6,468 nt of DNA, taken from positions 1 to 6,468 of the forward strand of contig CAJMPM010000087.1 in NCBI GenBank assembly GCA_905215225.1. Reading direction: 5' to 3'. Position 1 is the first letter of the stretch; each line of letters starts with the position of its first letter. The DNA comes from an uncultured bacterium (GTDB lineage Bacteria > Actinomycetota > Coriobacteriia > Coriobacteriales > Coriobacteriaceae). A program made the position numbers and the translations under genes. Positions 1 to 5,419 of the stretch are shown here, piece by piece. The notes under the pieces were generated by a model. The model saw nothing but the letters and a program-made list of their open reading frames with translations, did not search any database and was not told the DNA's origin.

Positions 1-639
1 GCCCATACCGATATCGGCATACTTCTGGCTCTGGCAGATGAGCGCGCCCGAAAGGCCGATGAGGGCGTTGGAGAGCACGAGGGCGATCATCTTGGTGGAG
101 TTGGTGTTGACGCCCAGAGCGCGGATCATGTACTCGTTATTGCCGGTGGCGCGCAGCGCCGAGCCGATCTCGGTGCCAAAGAACCAATACAGGATGGCAA
201 CGATAGCCACAGCGAGCAAGATGCCCAGGATGATGGCGACGGTGGACTGCGGCAGGCCCGTCATGTTGCTAACAGACGAGAAGATGGTGCCCTTGGCAAG
301 GATGGGCGTATTGGATTTGCCCATGATGCGCAGGTTGATGGACCACAGGCTGATCTGGGTGAGGATTCCGGCGAGGATCGCGGGAATCTCAAAGACGGTG
401 GTCAAAATGCCCGTGACGGCACCCGCAATGGCGCCGGCGCACATACCGGCCAGCACGGCGAGCAGCGGGTCGACGTTGTTATTGACGATGAGCACAGCGC
501 AGACGCAGCCGCCGAGGGCAAAGCTGCCGTCGCAGGTCATATCGGGAATGTCGAGCAGGCGGAACGTGATAAACACGCCAAGCACCATAATGCCCCAGAG
601 GACGCCCTGCGAAACGGCGCCCTGCAATGCAATGAGCAT
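1..639 (-). CDS. ABC transporter permease, COG4120 (TrpY-like), 3'-truncated by window edge
   Basis: Membrane permease of an ABC importer whose substrate-binding partner is the next gene upstream. Only the first 213 residues are inside the window; the reading frame is open through base 1, so the C-terminus is missing. The protein opens MLIALQGAVSQGVLWGIMVL and continues with DIPDMTCDGSFALGG (about residues 30-44), the signature region of this family (PD-T-DGSF-LG). Hydrophobic segments lie at about residues 10-27, 40-52, 54-75, 80-100 and 140-160. The stretch ALRATGNNEYMIRALGVN (about 158-175) resembles the cytoplasmic loop that contacts the ATPase. The ATG at 639 has AGGAGG at 653-648, eight bases upstream. 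An earlier ATG at 646 is out of frame. The ATPase should follow off the left edge. The family is linked to tryptophan, tyrosine or other small ligands; the ligand here cannot be read from sequence. The family call is firm, the substrate is not. Confidence 0.88.
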   Translation of the reverse strand, partial: MLIALQGAVSQGVLWGIMVLGVFITFRLLDIPDMTCDGSFALGGCVCAVLIVNNNVDPLLAVLAGMCAGAIAGAVTGILTTVFEIPAILAGILTQISLWSINLRIMGKSNTPILAKGTIFSSVSNMTGLPQSTVAIILGILLAVAIVAILYWFFGTEIGSALRATGNNEYMIRALGVNTNSTKMIALVLSNALIGLSGALICQSQKYADIGMG

Positions 640-714
640 GCTTCATACCTCCTAGGATAGGGTGGACACGTGATTCACCATAATAGCGGTAACAATGTAT
701 AAAAGAGCTGCGGA

Positions 715-734
715 CGGATGTTTTGTCTCATCCG
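715..734. repeat. Inverted repeat CGGATG / CATCCG in the importer gap
   Basis: CGGATG (715-720) and CATCCG (729-734) are perfect complements around an 8-base loop. The element lies between the substrate-binding and permease genes, next to the stronger stem-loop at 742-775. It can form a small RNA hairpin, or part of a composite 3'-end or processing structure. A six-base match alone could be chance, so its role is uncertain. Confidence 0.4.
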
Positions 735-741
735 AAACAAG

Positions 742-775
742 CAGGGCGAACGCCGGTCTTTAGCGTTCGCCCCTG
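742..775 (-). terminator. Strong stem-loop between binding-protein and permease genes (partial terminator or mRNA 3'-end stabiliser)
   Basis: GGGCGAACGC (744-753) pairs perfectly with GCGTTCGCCC (763-772) across a 9-base loop. Two more pairs (742-743 with 774-775) are possible past a one-base bulge. Read on the minus strand, the 3' arm is followed by TGCTTGTTTC, U-rich but not a clean U-run. It lies about 70 bases past the stop of the substrate-binding gene and about 100 bases before the permease start. This suits an attenuating terminator or a block to 3' exonuclease that keeps binding-protein mRNA in excess over permease mRNA, as known for other ABC operons. The structure is clear; the function is inference. 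Confidence 0.55.
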
Positions 776-843
776 TGGCTCAGATATTGAATAACGCGGC
801 TATGGCACGAGCGCGGGCTCTAGATGCATTGCCACGCATGACG

Positions 844-1824
844 CTACGCGTCCAGAGCGGAAAGGTCGATACCCAGAGCCTCGGCCATCTCGTCGTTCTT
901 GACGACGACCAGGTCCTTGCTCGAGAGATGCTTGATCGGCATATCCTCGGGCTTGGCCTCGCCCTTCAGGATCTTGACGGCCATCTCGCCCGCGGCGTAG
1001 CCCAGGTCCTCGTAGTTGATGGAGAGGGTGAACACGCCGCCGGCCTTGCACATGCCCTCCTCGCCGGTCACGAAGGGGAGCTTGTTCTCCTTGCAAATCT
1101 GGCCGACCTGCGAAGCGCCCGCGGCGATGGTGTTGTCGGTGGGGGAGTACAGCGCGTCGACCTTGCCCACGGCAGACTCGACAACGGACTGGATCTCGTT
1201 GGAGCTCGAGACGGTGAAGTCAGTGTACTCGAGGCCCAGCTTGTCGAGTTCCTTCTTGGCGGCCTTGATCTGGACGTCGGAGTTGGACTCGGCGGTGCAG
1301 TAGAGCAGGCCGACCTTCTTAACGTCGGGCAGGACCTTCTGCATCATCTCGAGCTGCTCGGCGACCGGGGTGAGGTCGGAAGCGCCCGTGACGTTGGTGC
1401 CGGGCTTGTCGTTGTCCTGGACCAGGCCGGAGGCAGCGTAGTCGGTGATGGCGCAACCCACGATGGGGATATCCGCCGTGGCGCCGGCGGCAGCCTGCGC
1501 GGCGGGCGTGGCGATGGCATAAATCAGGTTGACGTTGTCGCCCACAAACTTGTCGGCAATGGACTTACACGTGGACTGGTCGTTCTGGGCGTTCTTCTGA
1601 TCGATCTTGACCTTGAGACCGCTCTTCTTGATGGCCTTGACAAAGCCGTCGTTGGCGGCGTCGAGTGCGGAGTGCTCAGTGAGCTGCAGAACGCCGACGG
1701 TGTAGTCGGAACCGGCGGCAGCAGAGCCGGAACCAGAGTTGCCGCCGCATCCGGCGAGCGGAGCGAGCGCGAGCAGGCCAGCAGAGACCAGAAGGCTCCT
1801 GCGGCTGATGGTGATGTCCTTCAT
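844..1824 (-). CDS. ABC transporter substrate-binding lipoprotein, COG2984 (TrpX-like)
   Basis: Extracellular ligand-binding component of an ABC importer (ABC_sub_bind family), 326 residues, near the family's usual length. The signal peptide MKDITISRRSLLVSAGLL is followed by a lipobox LAGC with the lipidated cysteine at residue 26, then a flexible Gly/Ser/Ala-rich linker. The twin arginines in SRRSLL resemble a Tat motif, so Tat export of a lipoprotein is possible. The mature part begins YTVGVLQLTEHSALDAANDG, typical of the first beta-alpha unit of this periplasmic-binding fold. Family-typical stretches follow, including IYAIATPAAQAA, KKVGLLYCTAESNS and DALYSPTDNTIAAG. The frame extends 16 codons upstream, but the ATG at 1824 gives a proper signal peptide and has GGGGG at 1836-1832 seven bases before it. 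The permease gene follows after 204 bases on the same strand. The family is linked to aromatic amino acids in some Firmicutes; the ligand here is not determined. Confidence 0.92.
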   Translation of the reverse strand: MKDITISRRSLLVSAGLLALAPLAGCGGNSGSGSAAAGSDYTVGVLQLTEHSALDAANDGFVKAIKKSGLKVKIDQKNAQNDQSTCKSIADKFVGDNVNLIYAIATPAAQAAAGATADIPIVGCAITDYAASGLVQDNDKPGTNVTGASDLTPVAEQLEMMQKVLPDVKKVGLLYCTAESNSDVQIKAAKKELDKLGLEYTDFTVSSSNEIQSVVESAVGKVDALYSPTDNTIAAGASQVGQICKENKLPFVTGEEGMCKAGGVFTLSINYEDLGYAAGEMAVKILKGEAKPEDMPIKHLSSKDLVVVKNDEMAEALGIDLSALDA

Positions 1825-1859
1825 ATCGTTACCCCCAGTATAGAAATGGCTGGAAATAC

Positions 1860-1878
1860 TGCACTCAAACAAAGTGCA
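1860..1878. promoter_or_regulatory. Hexameric inverted repeat at the predicted transcription start of the ABC importer operon (operator candidate)
   Basis: TGCACT (1860-1865) and AGTGCA (1873-1878) are perfect complements around a 7-base spacer. On the minus strand the element begins a few bases downstream of the predicted start near 1881. A repressor bound there would block initiation; alternatively it forms a 5'-terminal RNA hairpin. No known operator consensus was recognised. Confidence 0.4.
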
Positions 1879-1887
1879 AGTGGAACT

Positions 1888-1915
1888 ATAGTAGCGCGGA
1901 TGTCCATTTTTACAA
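1888..1915 (-). promoter_or_regulatory. Candidate promoter for the ABC importer operon
   Basis: On the minus strand, TTGTAA (1915-1910) and TACTAT (1893-1888) are separated by 16 bases. This is a plausible sigma-70-type -35/-10 pair, with a predicted start near 1881 and a leader of about 57 bases. A run of six A residues on the transcribed strand around 1928-1933 lies upstream of the -35 and could act as an UP-like element. No convincing hairpin terminator separates it from the WYL gene, so some read-through from that gene remains possible. Confidence 0.45.
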
Positions 1916-1982
1916 TAACCTGGCGGGTTTTTTAATACAGAACCGGATGGGCGACGGGTAGTCGAATGGACGGCGGAGGTTC

Positions 1983-2768
1983 TTATGCGGCAGAGGCGTC
2001 GTCCTCCTCGTCGAGGGCGGCGAAGAGCTTCTTGCCGTCGAGGAGACGCGTGGTGACGTTTCTCATGCGGCCGATCTCTACGGTACGCAGCGTGTCATCG
2101 GCGCCTCGGGCGTCATAGACCGTTCCCAGCAAATACGAGATGCCGTCTCGTTGCTTGATGGCAAAGGGGCGGAGTGTCATCCGTGCTACTTCAGTTTCGC
2201 CACGTGTCGTGACGCTCGAAATATCAAAACTCACCGTGGTTCCGTGGTCGATGGCCTGCTCGATGAGCTCGCAGGCGTCGATGCGCTTGATGGGCGCGCG
2301 CGTGGCCTTGGTGGATTTGCCGCCGGCGCTTGGAGCAGGCTCGGGTGCATCGAGGTAGCCGCGAACGTCGGCACTCGCCATGGCAACCAAGTGCTGCGCC
2401 ATGCTTTTTCGAATGGCGATGGGCGTAGAGCGGTTGCGCATGACCATGCCGTGGAGCCGGATGATCTCCTCGTCGGAGAGCGGACGGGTCAAGAGGCGAT
2501 ACCCCACGCCGCGCTTGTACTCAATTTCGTATCCGGCATGGCGAAGTGCGGAGATGGCGGTGTAGATGCTGCGCCGCGCCGCCGAGATGGGCATGCGGGC
2601 GGGGTCGTCGGGATGGGCGAGGCGCCGGATCAACTCATCGGAAAGCATGGCCTTGTCCTCGCCGGTGTTTTCGCTTAATAGTTGCAGGATGCGAACGGCG
2701 CGATAGGCTGCCATCGAGGCAGCGCCCCTAGTCGTGGTTTCGTAGGTTTCAACAGCGGCTTCGGTCAT
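1983..2768 (-). CDS. WYL-domain transcriptional regulator (HTH + WYL)
   Basis: DNA-binding regulator of 261 residues with an N-terminal winged helix (about 20-95) and a C-terminal WYL ligand-sensing domain (about 163-245). The winged-helix part includes ARRSIYTAISALRHAGY (64-80) as probable recognition region and EIEYKRGVGYRL (81-92) as the beta wing, typical of DeoR-like regulators. The WYL part shows MTLRPFAIKQRDGISYLLG (197-215) and LRTVEIGRMRNV (227-238). The name-giving tryptophan is replaced by serine (ISYLL). A low-complexity Ala/Pro/Lys linker (about 140-160) joins the halves, and the C-terminus is acidic (DEEDDASAA). The ATG at 2768 was chosen because AAAGGA ends ten bases upstream; a GTG three codons earlier sits too close to that site. 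It precedes the ABC importer operon by about 158 bases on the same strand, but no direct evidence links the two. WYL proteins often sense nucleotides or nucleic acid; the signal here is unknown. Confidence 0.85.
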   Translation of the reverse strand: MTEAAVETYETTTRGAASMAAYRAVRILQLLSENTGEDKAMLSDELIRRLAHPDDPARMPISAARRSIYTAISALRHAGYEIEYKRGVGYRLLTRPLSDEEIIRLHGMVMRNRSTPIAIRKSMAQHLVAMASADVRGYLDAPEPAPSAGGKSTKATRAPIKRIDACELIEQAIDHGTTVSFDISSVTTRGETEVARMTLRPFAIKQRDGISYLLGTVYDARGADDTLRTVEIGRMRNVTTRLLDGKKLFAALDEEDDASAA

Positions 2769-2885
2769 GGTGCCCACGTCCTTTCCGTTTTGGGTAGCGA
2801 CGGTATGGAGCCTAGGACGCGGGGTTTTCCCAGGGGCGCAGGGCGCTCTGGGCGGTCGGTAGTCGTCGGCAAACGGCGGTTCGAG

Positions 2886-2948
2886 TTTTCAACAGCCCTG
2901 CTCAACTGACCAAAAACTTGCCAAAAGCTTGACGGATGCTGTTGAAAA
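2886..2948. repeat. Long-range 11-base inverted repeat in the WYL/asnS gap
   Basis: TTTTCAACAGC (2886-2896) and GCTGTTGAAAA (2938-2948) are exact complements with 41 bases between them, enclosing the tandem repeat at 2910-2931. The right arm overlaps the A-tract that forms the U-run of the asnS terminator. It may be a pair of protein-binding half-sites or an RNA stem. The match is too long to dismiss but its role is unknown. Confidence 0.5.
2910..2931. repeat. Tandem 11-base direct repeat upstream of the WYL gene
   Basis: CCAAAAACTTG (2910-2920) is followed directly by CCAAAAGCTTG (2921-2931), differing at one base. The 11-base period is about one helical turn, so both copies would present the same face to a binding protein. 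It lies about 140 bases upstream of the WYL start. No good -35/-10 pair for the WYL gene was seen in 2769-2944; the rest of that stretch is GC-rich with no feature I can name. Confidence 0.5.
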
Positions 2949-2980
2949 AAGCGTCTCTCGACCGATGTCGAGAGACGCTT
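2945..2980 (-). terminator. Intrinsic terminator of asnS
   Basis: A perfect 14-bp stem (2949-2962 with 2967-2980, core GCGTCTCTCGAC) closes a 4-base loop CGAT. On the minus strand it is followed by a U-run formed by the A-tract at 2945-2950. It starts 46 bases past the asnS stop codon, a textbook Rho-independent terminator. Confidence 0.93.
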
Positions 2981-3026
2981 ATGCGATGAGCGTTGGCGTG
3001 TGGCGACGCGAGCTAGCGTCCGACGA

Positions 3027-4430
3027 TTAGAAGTCGGCGTTGCCCACGGTGCGCGGGTGCGGCAGGACGTCGCGGATGTTGCCCACGCCGGTGAGGTACA
3101 TCACCAAGCGCTCGAAGCCCAGACCGTAGCCGGCGTGCTTGCAGGAACCGTAGCGGCGCAGGTCAAGGTAGTACTTGTACTGCTCGGGATTCATGCCCAG
3201 GTCCTTGATGCGGGCCTCGAGCAGATCCAGGCGCTCCTCGCGCTGGGAGCCGCCGATAATCTCGCCGATACCGGGAACCAGGCAGTCGGCGGCGGCGACG
3301 GTCTTGCCGTCTTCGTTCATGCGCATGTAGAACGCCTTGATCTCAGCCGGATAGTCGGTCACGAAGGTCGGGCGCTTAAAGTGCTCCTCGGTCAGGAAAC
3401 GCTCGTGCTCGGTCTGCAGGTCGATGCCCCAGCTGACGGGGTAATCAAACTGGTGGCCAGCAGCGACTGCCTGCTCCAGGATCTCGACGGCCTCGGTGTA
3501 GGTAACGCGGGCAAAGTCGGAGTTGGCGACATGGTCCAGGCGCTCGAGCAGACCCTTGTCCACAAACTTGTTGAGCATATTGAGCTCGTCGGGGCAGGTG
3601 GCCATAACGTCCTTAAGGATGTACTTGAGCATGGCCTCGGCGTTATCCATGTAGTCGTTCAGATCGGCAAAGGCCATCTCGGGCTCGATCATCCAAAACT
3701 CGGCGGCGTGGCGCGTGGTGTTGGAGTTTTCGGCGCGGAAGGTGGGGCCAAAGGTGTATACGTCGCCAAAGGCCATGGCAAAGTTCTCGGCATTGAGCTG
3801 GCCGGACACGGTCAGGCTCGCATGCTTGCCAAAGAAGTCCTGGCTCCAGTCGACCTCGCCGGACTCGGTGAGGGGCGGATTTTTGGGGTCGAGCGTGGTC
3901 ACGCGGAACATCTCGCCGGCGCCCTCGCAGTCACTCGTGGTGATGATAGGGGTGTTGACGTAGACAAAGCCCTGCTCCTGGAAGAAGCGGTGGATGGCGG
4001 CAGCCGCGACAGAGCGGATGCGGAACACGGCGCGGAACAGGTTGGTGCGCGGGCGCAGGTGCTGCTGGGTGCGCAGGAACTCGACGGTTGCGCGCTTCTT
4101 CTGCAGCGGGTAATCCGGGGCGCTGACGCCCTCGACCTCGATGGAGGTGGCAGAAAGCTCGAAAGGCTGGGGCGCATCGGGGGTCAGCTTGACGATGCCG
4201 GTGCAAATGAGGGCGGCCGAGACGTTTTGATGGGCGATCTCGTCGTAGTTGTCGAGTGCATCGCGGTTCATGACGACCTGCAGGTCGCGGAAGCAGCTGC
4301 CGTCGTTGAGCGTAACAAAGCCAAAGTTCTTCATGTCGCGGACGGACTTGACCCAGCCGGCGACGGTGACGGTCTGGCCGCCGAGCGACTCGGCGTCGGC
4401 GTAGAGCTGCGCGATTTTGGTGCGGTTCAC
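3027..4430 (-). CDS. asnS: Asparaginyl-tRNA synthetase
   Basis: Cytoplasmic class IIb aminoacyl-tRNA synthetase that charges tRNA-Asn with asparagine using ATP; 467 residues, matching the usual bacterial size of about 466. The N-terminal OB-fold anticodon-binding domain (about 20-105) contains [19 protein letters not shown] (21-39). The catalytic domain carries motif 2, [16 protein letters not shown] (231-246), with the Asn-type EFWMIEPE continuation, and motif 3, [16 protein letters not shown] (434-449). It ends in [11 protein letters not shown], where relatives usually have PFPRT. Asn rather than Asp specificity is supported by overall resemblance to AsnRS. Start choice: an ATG at 4442 is in frame, but its first codons (ATGGGAGG) contain the only Shine-Dalgarno-like sequence, so the GTG at 4430, four bases after GGAGG, is the likelier start. 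ATG 4442 would add four residues. It has its own promoter and terminator, so it is a single-gene unit. Confidence 0.96.
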   Translation of the reverse strand: MNRTKIAQLYADAESLGGQTVTVAGWVKSVRDMKNFGFVTLNDGSCFRDLQVVMNRDALDNYDEIAHQNVSAALICTGIVKLTPDAPQPFELSATSIEVEGVSAPDYPLQKKRATVEFLRTQQHLRPRTNLFRAVFRIRSVAAAAIHRFFQEQGFVYVNTPIITTSDCEGAGEMFRVTTLDPKNPPLTESGEVDWSQDFFGKHASLTVSGQLNAENFAMAFGDVYTFGPTFRAENSNTTRHAAEFWMIEPEMAFADLNDYMDNAEAMLKYILKDVMATCPDELNMLNKFVDKGLLERLDHVANSDFARVTYTEAVEILEQAVAAGHQFDYPVSWGIDLQTEHERFLTEEHFKRPTFVTDYPAEIKAFYMRMNEDGKTVAAADCLVPGIGEIIGGSQREERLDLLEARIKDLGMNPEQYKYYLDLRRYGSCKHAGYGLGFERLVMYLTGVGNIRDVLPHPRTVGNADF

Positions 4431-4476
4431 GTATCCTCCCATAACGGTTGAATGATAGTTATCCATACAGTTCGAT

Positions 4477-4485
4477 ATTCTAGCA
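4477..4485 (-). promoter_or_regulatory. Extended -10 promoter of asnS
   Basis: On the minus strand TGCTAGAAT (4485-4477) is an extended -10 element (TGn plus TAGAAT). No good -35 hexamer lies 16-18 bases upstream, as often seen with extended -10 promoters. The predicted start near 4470 gives a leader of about 40 bases to the GTG start of asnS. This leader is too short for a T-box. Confidence 0.5.
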
Positions 4486-4534
4486 GCTCGGCTCATTTGG
4501 GCTATACAGATAAGGCATTGGCGGGATGGTTTTT

Positions 4535-4574
4535 CAAACGAAAAGCGCCCGCGGCCAAATGGTCGCGGGCGCTT
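4535..4574 (-). terminator. Intrinsic terminator of the PTS EIIA gene
   Basis: GCGCCCGCG (4545-4553) pairs with CGCGGGCGC (4564-4572). Two outer A-T pairs and three inner pairs, one of them G-U, make up to 14 pairs around the loop AAAT. On the minus strand the stem runs into TTTTCGTTTG. It begins 37 bases past the EIIA stop and isolates this gene from asnS. Confidence 0.9.
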
Positions 4575-4611
4575 GACGAGGTGCCTTTTGGTTGTGTGGC
4601 GCGGGGCCTGA

Positions 4612-5175
4612 CTACTTGGTCTTGGCAACCAGCAGCGGGTCGCCCAGCTTGACGAGCGGGTTGCCGCCGATAAGCGTTCCAGACTCGCCGACATGGTCGA
4701 TGCTCTTAAGGCGATCGAGCTCGGAGACGATGACGGTCACGATGTCCTCGTGACCAGCGGCCTTAATGGCCTCGCGGTCGAAGCTGATGAGCGGCTGGCC
4801 TGCCTTGACCACATCGCCCATCTCGACAAAGCGGGCAAAACCCTTGCCGTTCATTTCCACGGTGCCCAGGCCAACATGGATGAACACGCGAAGACCGTCC
4901 TCGGTGATCATGCCGATGGAGTGGTTGGTGACGGTGGTGGCGCCGATGCGGCCGTTGGCGGGCGCATAGATGGTGCCGGTAATGGGCTCGATGCCATAGC
5001 CCTGGCCAAGCATGCCCGAGGCGATCGTCTCGTCGGGAACCTCGTTCAGGTTGACGAGCACGCCGTTGACGGGGGCATAGATGACGCCTTCGCGGGTAGC
5101 GAAGCTTGCTGCGGGCGGAACGGACGCCTCGCCCGTCGAGGTGAAGGTGGACTTAAGCGAATCGAGCAGACCCAT
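4612..5175 (-). CDS. crr: PTS glucose-type EIIA protein (Crr-like)
   Basis: Soluble phosphocarrier that takes phosphate from HPr and passes it to the EIIB domain of a glucose-family sugar permease; 187 residues, slightly longer than the E. coli protein because of a short N-terminal extension. The fold signature is complete: [20 protein letters not shown] (32-51), [17 protein letters not shown] (59-75), TNHSIGMI with conserved His85, then [17 protein letters not shown] with the phosphorylated His100. The 15-residue spacing of the two histidines matches His75/His90 of E. coli. The ATG at 5175 follows GGAGG (5185-5181) with a 5-base gap; a longer frame upstream has no ribosome site and adds non-homologous residues. 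No EIIB or EIIC is encoded here, so its permease partner lies elsewhere. In some bacteria this protein also signals carbon state. A LacI-type palindrome lies 48 bases upstream. The symbol marks family membership. Confidence 0.92.
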   Translation of the reverse strand: MGLLDSLKSTFTSTGEASVPPAASFATREGVIYAPVNGVLVNLNEVPDETIASGMLGQGYGIEPITGTIYAPANGRIGATTVTNHSIGMITEDGLRVFIHVGLGTVEMNGKGFARFVEMGDVVKAGQPLISFDREAIKAAGHEDIVTVIVSELDRLKSIDHVGESGTLIGGNPLVKLGDPLLVAKTK

Positions 5176-5222
5176 AGTTGCCTCCAACTTAAATAGGCGC
5201 ATATCGCGCGTTTGGTTTGCCG

Positions 5223-5232
5223 GAAACGTTTC
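5223..5232. promoter_or_regulatory. GAAACGTTTC palindrome, LacI-family operator candidate
   Basis: A perfect 10-base palindrome with central CG, the core of operators for LacI/GalR-family regulators (RbsR-, PurR- and CcpA-type sites share this core). It lies 48-57 bases upstream of the EIIA start codon and overlaps a possible -10 for that gene, a position suited to repression. It also lies 188 bases upstream of the divergent esterase. No LacI-type gene is in the window, so the regulator is unknown. Confidence 0.5.
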
Positions 5233-5256
5233 ATATGTGTTTCGCGGCTTGGTCAA
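5230..5256 (-). promoter_or_regulatory. Possible promoter of the EIIA gene
   Basis: On the minus strand TTGACC (5256-5251) is a good -35, followed after 15 bases by TATGAA (5235-5230). The spacing is short, so the call is weak. Its -10 would overlap the palindrome at 5223-5232, which fits a repressed promoter. The predicted leader is about 50 bases. Confidence 0.3.
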
Positions 5257-5274
5257 CGCCCCCTATTCTACGCT

Positions 5275-5314
5275 GCTCAGCAATACCTCTGAGCTGGGAT
5301 TATGTGATATATCA
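5275..5314. repeat. Inverted repeats in the EIIA/esterase divergent region
   Basis: GCTCAG (5275-5280) and CTGAGC (5289-5294) form a perfect 6-base inverted repeat around 8 bases. Eleven bases further on lies the perfect 10-base palindrome TGATATATCA (5305-5314). Both sit upstream of the esterase promoter candidate and could be regulator sites. No consensus was recognised. Confidence 0.35.
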
Positions 5315-5372
5315 GTTGAAGGGAAACTTATTGCTGGAGTGTTTCTGTGCCATGGGCCCAAGTGGGGTACGC

Positions 5373-5400
5373 TTGAAGACGAAAAACAAGGGCGCATAAT
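5373..5400 (+). promoter_or_regulatory. Promoter candidate for the esterase gene
   Basis: TTGAAG (5373-5378) and CATAAT (5395-5400) are separated by 16 bases. Initiation near 5407 would give a leader of only about 13 bases that still includes the ribosome site AAGGGAG (5408-5414). The hexamers are good; the very short leader is unusual, so an additional upstream promoter is possible. Confidence 0.45.
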
Positions 5401-5419
5401 TTGCGCGAAGGGAGCACAT

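Noticed and set aside
1825..1881. T-box or tryptophan-responsive leader upstream of the TrpX-like gene
   Set aside because: The predicted leader is only about 57 bases, with no T-box core sequence, specifier stem or terminator/antiterminator pair.
1920..1934. GGCGGGTTTTTTAA as a plus-strand terminator
   Set aside because: There is no plus-strand gene upstream and no stem longer than three base pairs before the T-run.
718..1935. Plus-strand open frame (405 codons) opposite the substrate-binding gene
   Set aside because: Shadow of a well-supported lipoprotein gene; repetitive Leu/Val/Gly/Asp composition and no ribosome site.
3000..4451. Long plus-strand open frame (483 codons) opposite asnS
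   Set aside because: It lies antisense to a clear asparaginyl-tRNA synthetase, has Val/Gly/Leu/Ala-rich low-complexity composition and no family resemblance; it is a frame shadow in GC-rich DNA.
4459..4467. TTATCCATA, one mismatch from a DnaA box
   Set aside because: Single copy in the asnS leader with no cluster, AT-rich unwinding region or dnaA/dnaN nearby; expected by chance.
5081..5419. 113-codon N-terminal extension of the esterase frame
   Set aside because: It overlaps the EIIA gene and its control region, shows no recognisable domain or signal peptide, and a good ribosome site precedes the ATG at 5420.
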